Of a stretch of DNA of 64,000 nucleotides, positions 9,565 through 17,356 are shown in pieces (the first letter of the stretch is position 1; each line of letters begins with the position of its first letter). The translations under genes and the position numbers were made by a program. The notes under the pieces are model-generated. The model did not search any database and was not told the DNA's origin. It was given only the letters and a program-made list of their open reading frames with translations. Source of the stretch: Candidatus Thorarchaeota archaeon (GTDB lineage: Archaea > Asgardarchaeota > Thorarchaeia > Thorarchaeales > Thorarchaeaceae); NCBI GenBank assembly GCA_011364985.1, contig RDOC01000005.1, forward strand, positions 42,052 through 106,051. Direction: 5' to 3'.

Positions 9565-9675
9565 TCATGTGGCTTCCCACAAGAGCACTTGTTCGCATGT
9601 GGCACAACGATGATCGGCTTTCTCGTTGCGACTGGGATGATGAGTAGTTCGAATGAATTCCTTTTGGTCATTCAT
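9565..9675 (-). CDS. Micro-ORF 4 of a small-protein operon (36 aa)
   Basis: ATG at 9675 to TGA at 9565, 36 residues, with a single CxxC (HRCATCEQ) and a histidine pair earlier (TTHHPS). One zinc could bind to these, though that is speculative. AGAGGT lies 9-14 nt upstream, at the end of the preceding micro-ORF. It is the last of four tightly packed small ORFs on this strand. No family is recognised. Confidence 0.5.
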   Translation of the reverse strand: MNDQKEFIRTTHHPSRNEKADHRCATCEQVLLWEAT

Positions 9676-9681
9676 AGCGGA

Positions 9682-9774
9682 CTATACCTCTTTGTAAAGA
9701 TATGAATGTGCAAGCGCCTTGGTCGAAACATGCTGCTTGACACGTCGATCATATTCTTTCTTAACTGGAAACAT
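9682..9774 (-). CDS. Micro-ORF 3 of a small-protein operon (30 aa)
   Basis: ATG at 9774 to TAG at 9682, 30 residues, basic. GGAGG sits ideally upstream (GGAGGTAAGCTCG before the ATG), overlapping the end of micro-ORF 2. Its stretch HVSTKALAHSYLYKEV resembles VVSTDAIGYALAYRR in micro-ORF 2, so the two look like diverged duplicates. No family is recognised. Confidence 0.52.
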   Translation of the reverse strand: MFPVKKEYDRRVKQHVSTKALAHSYLYKEV

Positions 9775-9779
9775 CGAGC

Positions 9780-9887
9780 TTACCTCCTGTATGCAAGCGC
9801 GTACCCAATAGCATCGGTCGAAACAACCTTTGCCATTTTCGAATTCCTTGTTCCACTTCTGAATAGGGCATTCTTCTCAATTGCCAT
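9780..9887 (-). CDS. Micro-ORF 2 of a small-protein operon (35 aa)
   Basis: ATG at 9887 to TAA at 9780, 35 residues, basic, ending VVSTDAIGYALAYRR. GAGGT lies about 9 nt upstream, inside the end of micro-ORF 1, and the two frames overlap by 11 nt. This is the arrangement of translationally coupled genes. The C-terminal half is similar to that of micro-ORF 3. Confidence 0.52.
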   Translation of the reverse strand: MAIEKNALFRSGTRNSKMAKVVSTDAIGYALAYRR

Positions 9888-10038
9888 TTTTACTTACCTC
9901 GTGATGCGTATGAGTAGTAGAGTGCCTCATTCCAGTGATAGTTCGAAGTTGATGCATATTGGAGTTCTTCACTTCGATTACTTGTTTCTTGGACCAATCT
10001 TGCTCACCAATCCTTGTGTGAACCAGTTGAGTTCGCAT
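9877..10038 (-). CDS. Micro-ORF 1 of a small-protein operon (53 aa)
   Basis: ATG at 10038 to TGA at 9877, 53 residues, basic and histidine-rich near the end (MRHSTTHTHHEV). A TATA-like box lies about 20-27 nt upstream of the ATG. The transcript would thus be leaderless or nearly so. A shorter ORF in another frame starts at 10046 (22 codons) and could be a competing leaderless start. No family is recognised. Confidence 0.5.
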   Translation of the reverse strand: MRTQLVHTRIGEQDWSKKQVIEVKNSNMHQLRTITGMRHSTTHTHHEVSKNGN

Positions 10039-10055
10039 GTTTCCATACAAAGTCT

Positions 10056-10066
10056 ACATATATAAA
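10056..10066 (-). promoter_or_regulatory. TATA box of the micro-ORF operon
   Basis: On the minus strand CCTTTATATATG gives a strong archaeal TATA element about 25 nt before the first micro-ORF. The preceding bases (AAACC) may serve as BRE. Confidence 0.55.
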
Positions 10067-10103
10067 GGTTTGTAAACCAAACCATTTGTAACTAAAACCA
10101 TTT
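10067..10103. promoter_or_regulatory. Operator-like repeats between divergent genes
   Basis: GGTTT-GT-AAACC (10067-10078) is an inverted repeat abutting the TATA box of the micro-ORF operon. Two direct copies of AAACCATTT follow at 10079-10087 and 10095-10103, 16 bp apart. Repeats with near-helical spacing between a winged-helix regulator gene and a divergent operon fit a regulator binding region. That is inferred, not shown. Confidence 0.4.
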
Positions 10104-10158
10104 TAATACGTACTTTTTTTGTCTTACATGGTTCCTACGATAAACCTTTTAAAATGGA

Positions 10159-10941
10159 TTGCGCATAAAATACAAAGAACAAAGAACGAATTGGGATGAT
10201 AGATTGACGAAATATGAAGTGACTGACGCCCTTGAGGGAATTGAACTCACGGAAGAGGGCAAACAGGAAATGCGCGACATCGTGTTCATTCACGATAAAG
10301 AACGTGGGGAAATCATAGACGACCAAGTAAGACATTTCATCATCCAAATCCTGAAGCGCGGAATTGACGATATGCTGACGACTGAAACCAAGGACCCAAG
10401 TACAGGGGGAACTATTAGGATTCAGAGAGAAATAAAGCGATATGCAATGTCGGTTGTGGAGATTGTCAGAATGGCAAAGAGGTATAACGACATTGACAAT
10501 GTGACCAAAAATCAAGTTTATCACCACCTGCCAAAACTCATTGAAGCGGGCTTTGTAGTCAAATATGGAACCGTTGTAACTGGAAAAAGAACAACGGATT
10601 ACTACCGAAGAACGGCAAAGGGCTTTGTTCTTGCTACGAGCCAATCGACTATGAATGAAGCGTTAATGAAGAGGAAAGCAGAAAGTCATGTCGAGAAGTT
10701 CTCAATCTTTGATATTACTCTTTCAGAGGCCCAGAAGAAGGAACTAGTGGGCCTGCTGTTTGAAGCAGCCAAGATAGAGAAGAAAGGCGTATCGGAAATC
10801 GCCAAGCTCGTGAAGGGGGACGTCGCCGATAAGGAGATACTATCGATGTACGAGGATTTGGTTATGCTATATGCCCTTGGTGATGAGAACTGGTTACAAA
10901 TTCATAGAAGGATACGGGAAATTCTCCTTCCAAACAAATAA
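10159..10941 (+). CDS. Winged-helix DNA-binding protein
   Basis: Up to 260 residues. The middle (about 95-160) reads as a winged helix: SVVEIVRMAKRYNDIDNVTKNQVYHHL, then KLIEAGFVVKYGTV and a wing with KRTTDYYRRTAKGFVL. Helical segments flank it. The frame opens with TTG at 10159, but a TATA-like TTTTAAAA at 10147-10154 lies too close. A TTG near 10204 preceded by GGGATGAT is a good alternative. It is divergent from the micro-ORF operon with repeats between them, so it may control that operon. Confidence 0.7.
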   Translation: MRIKYKEQRTNWDDRLTKYEVTDALEGIELTEEGKQEMRDIVFIHDKERGEIIDDQVRHFIIQILKRGIDDMLTTETKDPSTGGTIRIQREIKRYAMSVVEIVRMAKRYNDIDNVTKNQVYHHLPKLIEAGFVVKYGTVVTGKRTTDYYRRTAKGFVLATSQSTMNEALMKRKAESHVEKFSIFDITLSEAQKKELVGLLFEAAKIEKKGVSEIAKLVKGDVADKEILSMYEDLVMLYALGDENWLQIHRRIREILLPNK

Positions 10942-10973
10942 CCATTAGTCGATATCATCGAAATGGGAAAAAT

Positions 10974-11210
10974 TCAACAGGTCGCACATACATTCGTCTG
11001 AGTCTCACCTACACCCTCAATCGCCTTGAGTTTTTCCACAACGTAGATACTCATGTCATCGTTAGACTTGAATTCTGCCTTGACAATGATGTCAAAAGCG
11101 CCGAATATTATGAATGCTTCTTTCGTTTCGTCAAGTGCGATGATTTTGTCCAGAACATGCCGATTGGACATCCCTTCTATCTTGATCATGATATAAGCTG
11201 TGATTGTCAT
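10974..11210 (-). CDS. Stand-alone Lrp/AsnC ligand-binding (RAM) domain protein
   Basis: 78 residues from the ATG at 11210, which is preceded by GAGGTC. It starts MTITAYIMIKIEG and carries the RAM-domain core with KEAFIIFGAFDIIVKAEF and IEGVGETQTNV, matching the alpha-beta sandwich that binds amino acids in Lrp/AsnC regulators. No DNA-binding helix-turn-helix is present, as in other archaeal stand-alone RAM proteins. These may modulate full-length Lrp proteins or sense amino acids. Confidence 0.85.
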   Translation of the reverse strand: MTITAYIMIKIEGMSNRHVLDKIIALDETKEAFIIFGAFDIIVKAEFKSNDDMSIYVVEKLKAIEGVGETQTNVCATC

Positions 11211-11313
11211 TGGATTGACCTCGCAGGTGTTTCTTTTGGACGATACGATCTGCACTTATCCTTTACTAATTGGCTGCGCAGTAGTGATGAATCTGTGAGT
11301 GCTATTGAATGTG

Positions 11314-11691
11314 CTAAAGCCGCCTCATTAGTTGAATTGCAGTCTTCGCCAAATCAACAATGGTGAGCTCTGGTACGGAGTCAGGAGTGGCCCAAGCAAT
11401 TGCCCAAGTGTCATCTTCTACAAGAGCCATTAGGAGATGACCTTGGTCCTTGTCCGCAGTTGCTATGTACGATTCGTCATCGGCAGCTACCAATCTGTAG
11501 GTCACACCACCTACCGAAATAGAGGAGGCTCCTGACGATGATGCAGTGGCTAAGGATTCTGTGGCATCGACAAGGTTATTCCAGTTTCTGGTAACCCAAA
11601 TGATCTCACCGTTCTTCATAATCGCGAAAGCCTGAATCTTCGGATTATGGGAATACAGAAGTTTCCACTCATTATCGATAGTCATGTCCAT
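11314..11691 (-). CDS. Profilin/roadblock-fold protein (candidate Asgard profilin), copy 2
   Basis: 125 residues. The pattern is an N-terminal helix, then a strand pair (IQAFAIMKNGEIIWVTRNW), a helix, a central YRLVAADDESYIAT hairpin, LLMALVEDDTWAIAWA strands and a C-terminal helix (VDLAKTAIQLMRRL). This order fits the related profilin and roadblock/LC7 folds. The G-x-I-W...NW motif and the overall length favour an Asgard profilin-like protein. A roadblock protein is the main alternative, and function (actin binding) is inferred only. GGTGA precedes the ATG. It is a paralogue of the gene 105 nt upstream. Confidence 0.5.
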   Translation of the reverse strand: MDMTIDNEWKLLYSHNPKIQAFAIMKNGEIIWVTRNWNNLVDATESLATASSSGASSISVGGVTYRLVAADDESYIATADKDQGHLLMALVEDDTWAIAWATPDSVPELTIVDLAKTAIQLMRRL

Positions 11692-11796
11692 TTTGATTTC
11701 ACCAGAATGCAGCTATATTCTTGGACACCTAGAACTCACAAGATGGGTCGGACGGATTGCATTGGCCAGATAGACAGCCCATCTCAGACTGCCTTC

Positions 11797-12177
11797 TTAG
11801 ATTTTGCCTTTCAGTGATTTTGCAGCACGATCAACATCGACATAGATTCCGTCTGGAGCAGCTTCTGCCGCAGCCCAAGCAACAACGAACTTGTCGCCCT
11901 CGATTTTGGCTAAAACCAAAATGCCGCTTCCTTGAACATTTCTGGCTACGAGACTATCGGGAGTTGTCCGAATTGTGCTGTATTTCACCTGATTCTGCAT
12001 GACACTTGCAGCACCACTGCCAACTGCCTTGCCAAGCTGAGCTGCATCGGCTGTGAGGTCCCAGTTGTTTGACTGCCAAAGGACCTGGCCGGAGGTAGTG
12101 ATTACTCCAAAGGCTTGAACCATGTTTCCGCTGTCATTGTAGGCTTGTGTGTATGCATCCATAACTGGATCTGACAA
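11797..12177 (-). CDS. Profilin/roadblock-fold protein (candidate Asgard profilin), copy 1
   Basis: 126 residues. It shares AFGVITTSGQVLWQSNNW near the start with its neighbour's AFAIMKNGEIIWVTRNW, plus a VKYSTIRTTPDSLVARN hairpin, LVLAKIEGDKFVVAWA strands and a final amphipathic helix. Eukaryotic profilin has a similar order: N-helix, W-containing strand, helix, strands, C-helix. I read it as a candidate Asgard profilin; roadblock/LC7 cannot be excluded without structure comparison. The start is TTG at 12177, with GGGGTGA 8-14 nt upstream and a TATA-like TTTTTATGG about 55 nt upstream. Confidence 0.52.
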   Translation of the reverse strand: MSDPVMDAYTQAYNDSGNMVQAFGVITTSGQVLWQSNNWDLTADAAQLGKAVGSGAASVMQNQVKYSTIRTTPDSLVARNVQGSGILVLAKIEGDKFVVAWAAAEAAPDGIYVDVDRAAKSLKGKI

Positions 12178-12351
12178 TATTATTCACCCCATGTTATACA
12201 CGGTTTCTGGAAAGAAAGAAACAGTGTTACCATAAAAAGGAATTCTTGATAGCCTTCTAAAAGTATCTTAGTCGGCAGTTGCCTAACATATTTTGAGAAA
12301 TCTCATCATACTGGGGTCACACTCATATGTTCCGAACACATATTGGGAATC

Positions 12352-12654
12352 ATGAGCCACGGACCGATCTGGGAGAACAACGATGGGGTCATCATAAAGA
12401 TACTGGTTAGGCCGCGCTCGAAAGAGCGAGCTGTCATTTCTGAGCTCACTGACGAGTATTTGGCCATCAATATCAGAGCTCCAGCAAGAGAAGGAAAGGC
12501 AAATATCGAACTCCTGAAACAATTGGCGAAACTCCTTCACGTGTCAACAGCCAACATAGAGATAATATCAGGTCATAAATCCCGAGAGAAGACCATCAAA
12601 GTAATCGGGATTCAGAAAGAACAAGTTGTCAAGCTGGTCACAAACGATAAATAA
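12352..12654 (+). CDS. DUF167 (YggU-like) family protein
   Basis: About 100 residues. It matches the DUF167 pattern: IIKILVRPRSKERAV, then INIRAPAREGKANIELLKQLAKLLHV and IEIISGHKSREKTIKVIG. The family fold is known, but its function is not settled. The start may be ATG at 12352 or TTG at 12343. It sits between the profilin-like genes (divergent) and the OPT transporter. Confidence 0.88.
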   Translation: MSHGPIWENNDGVIIKILVRPRSKERAVISELTDEYLAINIRAPAREGKANIELLKQLAKLLHVSTANIEIISGHKSREKTIKVIGIQKEQVVKLVTNDK

Positions 12655-12751
12655 TCGCAAGCCTGAGATTTCCTTCACAGGAGTTCCCCTGTATTGCATC
12701 GTATCTGCTTCATGCAACAGATGTATGCTCGCTTAGCTAGGAGGATAACTA

Positions 12752-14974
12752 GTGGACCAGACCCCAAGAACAACGAAAGCACTTCTCTTGGGCATCTTTG
12801 GAGCTGGCGCCTTCTATGCTGCACTTGTAGCTTTTCAGGGGAAATGGGACGATCCAAGTGTACTTATTGCAATTCTTGTTGAGTGTGGATTGCTCTATGG
12901 ATCATTGTATAGAAAAGCACCCGAAATCCCTGAAATTCTCACATTCTTATTGGCAGCCCTGCTCCTGCCAATCTTCTCAGCTCTTCTCGGAATCCTCACT
13001 GAGATCACGATAATGGCGTCAGCTGGACTGATCATCTATCCTGCTGTTATGAGCAGGCCAAGATTCCCCTTAACCAAGAGAGCGGTGACTTCTGGAATTA
13101 TCATTGGTGTAATCATGACTTTCTTGGGGATCTATCTCGCGCTAAAAATCGGTGTGGTCTATTTCATCGGAGCTGAGCTACTTGGTGCCTTGCTTCTTGG
13201 TGCATATGGCAGATATACTCCAGAGGAGAATACAATTGTTGTTTCCATAGCAAACAGCTCAGCATACATCTCTGTGGGCGTCCTAGTCGCCTTTCCTGCA
13301 ATTGCAATCTTCACTCCACCCAGTTACGCAGACGCAGTAATCACATATCCCTTCATAGTCATCGTCACAGGCCTTAGCGCACTCTTTGGGTTGATTCTCT
13401 TGTTTCCATTCAGAGAGCAATTTGAAAAAGATCCATGGCCCCAAGTTGTTCCTCAAGCTAACTGCATTGTATCCCTCGCTGCAGATCCCAACTCAAAGGA
13501 GAATGTAGTTGGAGGAATGGTGACAAGTGCGTCTTGGATGGGGACCACACGGTTCTTAGAGAGCATCACAGCCTCAAATCTGTCTTCACTCCCCCAAGCA
13601 TTGGCACCTATTATCCCTGCAGCAGGAAATGTGCCAAATTGGATTGGAGTGACGAATTCCCCATTGCTTGCAGGAGTCGGATACTTCGTTGGATGGAAAA
13701 GGACACTCACGATAGCCCTCGGCACTCTAGTGACGGTGCTAATCTGGGTGCTTGTAGAAGGTGCAACACCAATCGAGTACGGGGAACACCTGCATCGTCC
13801 CGAGATAATCTACTTGGTTCTAGGAGTCTTCGTGGCAGTCATTCTCAATGATATAGTTTCTAGTAGGGCAAAGGACCTGACACCCGAGGAATTTGAGAAG
13901 CAGGCAAGAAACCACAAGAATACTCTGAATGGGAAGAGCCAAGAGATGCATCTAATCGATAAGCCGCATAAGGCAGAAGAGATTCAGGAGCTACTCCGAG
14001 TAAGAACGGAACTCTTCAGCATAGAAGCTCTGATGGAAGAGATCCGATGGATGGTAAAAGATCCTAGAGGTTACATGAGAAGCAAGAGAGGGAGATTGCC
14101 ACCTTGGGTCGCTTTCACGTCACTAGCTCTCTTCGTAGTTGTGGGCATAGTTGTCTTCTCAGCTCTCAGACCTTTTCTGAACATCAGTATTCCGTGGCTA
14201 TTATTCTTGATTGGAGCACCATTAGCAATGGTCTCGGCCTATTTCACCGCCAGAGCTATCAGCGAAACGGGTATGCTCGCCGGGTATATCTCAGATATCA
14301 TTGCCATCCCTGCCATTCTGTTGTTCCGAACGACATTCCAATCGATAACGACATTCATGGCGATGCTTGGGGGTCTTCAAGATGCTGCAATAGCCCTGTT
14401 AGTGCATCTAAAGCTGGGCAGAATCACTGGAGTGAAGGCGAGAAGCATTGTGAAGGCAGTTGCAATTGGAATGGCGCTAGGAACGTCGATTGGCTCCATG
14501 ATAACCTATCTCTTGTACCGAACTTATGGTTTCGGCGGAGCTGAATTCCCTGCCCCTGTTTCACAGCTGTTCGGTTTTCTGGTCACTAGTATCACACATA
14601 TTGGCAATTTCCAACTACCAGGAGCGGACCAGCTGCCCGGTATGCCCATCTACCTCGCATTTGCATATCTCATGACTTTCGCTATAATTGGATATATTGC
14701 TGGAAGAGAACTCAATCGAAGAGGGTTTAGCGCAATTAGCTTGGCTGTGGGCTTGCTGATACCGCCAACTACATCAGTCACATTGCTAATTGGTGGAGCC
14801 TTGCACTACTGGGTCGACAGAAAGAAGAGGGCAGAGGCTCTTAACTCCGAAGCGATTGCAGCTTGCGAGAAGTCTGTGGAGAAGACGAGCCAAGTCCTGA
14901 GTGGAGTTGTAGCTGGAGAGGCTATTGTCACCGTGTTTGTTGTTGTATTGGCTGCCTTCGCAATGATTATCTAG
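12752..14974 (+). CDS. OPT-family oligopeptide/metal-chelate transporter
   Basis: 740 residues with many membrane helices and a large cytoplasmic loop near 370-450. The OPT signature region is visible (IANSSAYISVGVLVAFPAIAIF near 165-186), as are later ISETGMLAGYISDI and GSMITYLLYRTYGFGGAEFP segments. OPT proteins import oligopeptides or metal-siderophore complexes; the substrate here is unknown. The start is GTG at 12752, strongly supported by AGGAGG 8 nt upstream. The coding end overlaps the convergent DHH gene by 4 nt. Confidence 0.88.
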   Translation: MDQTPRTTKALLLGIFGAGAFYAALVAFQGKWDDPSVLIAILVECGLLYGSLYRKAPEIPEILTFLLAALLLPIFSALLGILTEITIMASAGLIIYPAVMSRPRFPLTKRAVTSGIIIGVIMTFLGIYLALKIGVVYFIGAELLGALLLGAYGRYTPEENTIVVSIANSSAYISVGVLVAFPAIAIFTPPSYADAVITYPFIVIVTGLSALFGLILLFPFREQFEKDPWPQVVPQANCIVSLAADPNSKENVVGGMVTSASWMGTTRFLESITASNLSSLPQALAPIIPAAGNVPNWIGVTNSPLLAGVGYFVGWKRTLTIALGTLVTVLIWVLVEGATPIEYGEHLHRPEIIYLVLGVFVAVILNDIVSSRAKDLTPEEFEKQARNHKNTLNGKSQEMHLIDKPHKAEEIQELLRVRTELFSIEALMEEIRWMVKDPRGYMRSKRGRLPPWVAFTSLALFVVVGIVVFSALRPFLNISIPWLLFLIGAPLAMVSAYFTARAISETGMLAGYISDIIAIPAILLFRTTFQSITTFMAMLGGLQDAAIALLVHLKLGRITGVKARSIVKAVAIGMALGTSIGSMITYLLYRTYGFGGAEFPAPVSQLFGFLVTSITHIGNFQLPGADQLPGMPIYLAFAYLMTFAIIGYIAGRELNRRGFSAISLAVGLLIPPTTSVTLLIGGALHYWVDRKKRAEALNSEAIAACEKSVEKTSQVLSGVVAGEAIVTVFVVVLAAFAMII

Positions 14975-15939
14975 GCTCCCTGGTCAAGATACTCAGCAAG
15001 GCTCTGAAGAAATCGGGGAAAGTCATTCTTGCTCATCGATGCTCCCGCTGCGGCAGGATGACCACCACCCTGACCTCCGTCGATGGAAGGAAGTATTGCG
15101 TTCATGGCCTTGTTAAGATCGATGTTGCATTGACGCCTGCGGATACTGCAGTCCATATCGTCCCCTGAAGACCGTGCGCTGATACCAATCATCGAGTTTG
15201 TCAAATAGGCTGCGAACTTTGCGCTTTTCCCACGATAGCCATTGACAGGCATATCGAGGACGTAGCCAATTAGGTTCATTTTCCTAGCATTCTTCTGGAC
15301 ATATCGGAACACCTCATGCTCAATTCGGGTTGCCTTCAGTGCCAAATCCACTATATCATTCATTGAGCTTGGCTCAATTCCCATTGTCAACTGGCGAACT
15401 AGGTCCTTCGACTCTCTTCGATAATCAATCTCCTGAAGGGCCTGAACAAGAATCCCAGCTTCAAGGTACAGAGTCCTTTTGTCATAATCGTCGAAGTGCT
15501 TCTTGCAGAAGGGAGTATCATCGCAGTAGTCACCTATGGCGCCATAAAGGGCTAAACGGAGAGCATGCTCTGGGAGCTCTTCGGCAAACTTTCTGAATAC
15601 AAGCTCAGCTGCGCAGGGTCCGACTTCATGGAATAGGTCAACTCGATCGGACAGTTTCTTCTTTTGTCTTGCTGTCAAGGGATGATGGTCAGTCCAGTGG
15701 ATTCTTGTTGAATCAGAGAATTTATCAAGAGCCCTTAGAATATCATCGAATCGCTTGCTATTTATTGCTATGTCACTGATATGAACCACATCGGATTGGT
15801 CCTTTGCCACACGGTACAGGTCTTGATGAATCTGAGAAGGTTTTGTGAAGTAAAGATCAGCTCTAGGAAATGCGAGAAGTGCGATGGCACCTGAAGTTAT
15901 TCCATCAAGGTCTCCATGAGTTAGTACTACATTCACCAT
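14971..15939 (-). CDS. DHH-family phosphoesterase
   Basis: 322 residues. The DHH domain has HGDLDG at 8-13 (usually DxDxDx, here His first), DIA near 56 and DHH at 84-86. The C-terminal DHHA1 domain ends with GGHPAAAG near 293-300, the substrate-binding loop. Members cleave nanoRNA, c-di-AMP or similar phosphodiesters with Mn. The closest type (NrnA-like or an archaeal oligoribonuclease) cannot be told by eye. AGGATGGT precedes the ATG. It is the last gene of the leftward cluster that starts at 27883, with 25 nt to the gene before it. Confidence 0.85.
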   Translation of the reverse strand: MVNVVLTHGDLDGITSGAIALLAFPRADLYFTKPSQIHQDLYRVAKDQSDVVHISDIAINSKRFDDILRALDKFSDSTRIHWTDHHPLTARQKKKLSDRVDLFHEVGPCAAELVFRKFAEELPEHALRLALYGAIGDYCDDTPFCKKHFDDYDKRTLYLEAGILVQALQEIDYRRESKDLVRQLTMGIEPSSMNDIVDLALKATRIEHEVFRYVQKNARKMNLIGYVLDMPVNGYRGKSAKFAAYLTNSMIGISARSSGDDMDCSIRRRQCNIDLNKAMNAILPSIDGGQGGGHPAAAGASMSKNDFPRFLQSLAEYLDQGA

Positions 15940-15964
15940 TTCAAAACCATCCTAGTATGCGACT

Positions 15965-17356
15965 TTATCGGTAGGTTTCTTCAAGAGCTTTATCCCATTC
16001 ATCCTTTTCTTCGCCATGTTCTCGCCGTTTTTGAGCCTCCTTGCGAGCCTTCTCACGTGCCCTGCGCTTCTCTTTGGCTTCCTTCTTGAGTTGTTCAATT
16101 CTTCTTTTATGTCGCTTTTGCTCCTCTTCTTCTTCTTTGGAGAGTTTGGGTTCTTCCACGACTTCTCGCTTAGAGAACCAAGTAATCACCATAGCTGCAA
16201 AGGGGAATAATAGAGCAATAGGAACGAGAAGGAGAAGCGTCATCTCGGGTTGAAGAATCTCAACACTATTCTGGATTCCAATTGGCAGATTCAGTATAGT
16301 TGTAAGGACTGATGGACTGATGAGCAGGAATGATACAGCGACCACACTTAGAAATCTAATTGCAGACCCCATTATCGTTGAACCAATGATGTATCCAGAA
16401 GAGGGAGAAGCAGCCTTTGCAGTTAGCTCATCCCTTGCCCTCGAATCTGAGGTAAGAATGTCATCAACGTAGTTCTGTAATCTCCGAACGTCTGATATGG
16501 CATCTAAGTTTTCAAGCGCATCTTTACTTCCAACAACTTTCCGTTCAATAGCTTCTCGGAGGAAGGAGAAAGCTGTGGCTCCTGAAGACCTGCTCATGGC
16601 TGTCAAACTCACTTTGTCACCGCGCTCAATAGCATCAACCTTGCGCGTGGCTTGTCTGAGCGCCAGTAGCTGCTTTCGCAAGGTTTCTTCTCGCTCTTCG
16701 ACTGGCTTGCCCACCGAGTGGCTGTAAATCATCTGGTAGCTGGTTTCAAGATAGGCAAAGGAAATCAATGCAAGTATCTGCACTGGATGGAAGAGAAACA
16801 CCAGGAAGTCAGCAGGGAATACTTCAAAATTGGGGATGAGATGTCCACGGAAAGCTGCCAAGATCAAAATGAGCTGCATCGACACGAATGCACCACTAGC
16901 GTACTTGTGTTCCATTCTGAACAGGCTTTGAAGAAACAGGGCAATACTGACTCCTGCACATAAGAAATAGAGAAAGAGGAAAGCGTTGTCCCATAGACTA
17001 AGAAGAATTCTTTCGAGATCGCCTTGAAATTGAGCCATCACCTGGTTGATGTTTGTAAGTGGACCTCTCACACCATAGGGCTGCATATACCACATTCTGA
17101 GAACAAGCGTATTGTACAAACCAGTGACCAGGGTCCCAGGGTTTGCTCCTGTGAATACAATAACAAGGGCGGATAGGAGAACTATTGAAGCAAAGAAGAA
17201 TATCAATGAAAGAAGGCGGAATACTGTGACCACAAACTCGTATGGAGCAGCCCAATGCCAGACGTCATTTACGTCCATTGCACTGTAAACGAGGAATGCC
17301 ATTGCGGCAAAGGTGACAATGGAGGCGAATCTGAGAATCCAAGTCACGATCCTCAA
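15965..17356 (-). CDS. Membrane protein of MoxR/DUF58 cluster, basic coiled-coil tail
   Basis: 463 residues: about six hydrophobic helices over 5-215, a soluble helical section (about 225-315), two more helices (about 325-400) and a highly charged tail from about 405 (EEEEEQKRHKRR, then KEAKEKRRAREKARKEAQKRR) that should form a long helix. Not assigned to a named family. The start is TTG at 17356 overlapping the DUF58 stop (TTGA), with GGGGAG upstream, so translation is coupled. Position suggests a role with the MoxR-DUF58 pair. Confidence 0.75.
   Translation of the reverse strand: MRIVTWILRFASIVTFAAMAFLVYSAMDVNDVWHWAAPYEFVVTVFRLLSLIFFFASIVLLSALVIVFTGANPGTLVTGLYNTLVLRMWYMQPYGVRGPLTNINQVMAQFQGDLERILLSLWDNAFLFLYFLCAGVSIALFLQSLFRMEHKYASGAFVSMQLILILAAFRGHLIPNFEVFPADFLVFLFHPVQILALISFAYLETSYQMIYSHSVGKPVEEREETLRKQLLALRQATRKVDAIERGDKVSLTAMSRSSGATAFSFLREAIERKVVGSKDALENLDAISDVRRLQNYVDDILTSDSRARDELTAKAASPSSGYIIGSTIMGSAIRFLSVVAVSFLLISPSVLTTILNLPIGIQNSVEILQPEMTLLLLVPIALLFPFAAMVITWFSKREVVEEPKLSKEEEEEQKRHKRRIEQLKKEAKEKRRAREKARKEAQKRREHGEEKDEWDKALEETYR

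Noticed and set aside
9706..10065. A 119-codon plus-strand frame, hydrophobic
   Set aside because: It lies antisense to the micro-ORFs, which have a TATA box and Shine-Dalgarno sites; its start lacks such support and its composition looks like a shadow.
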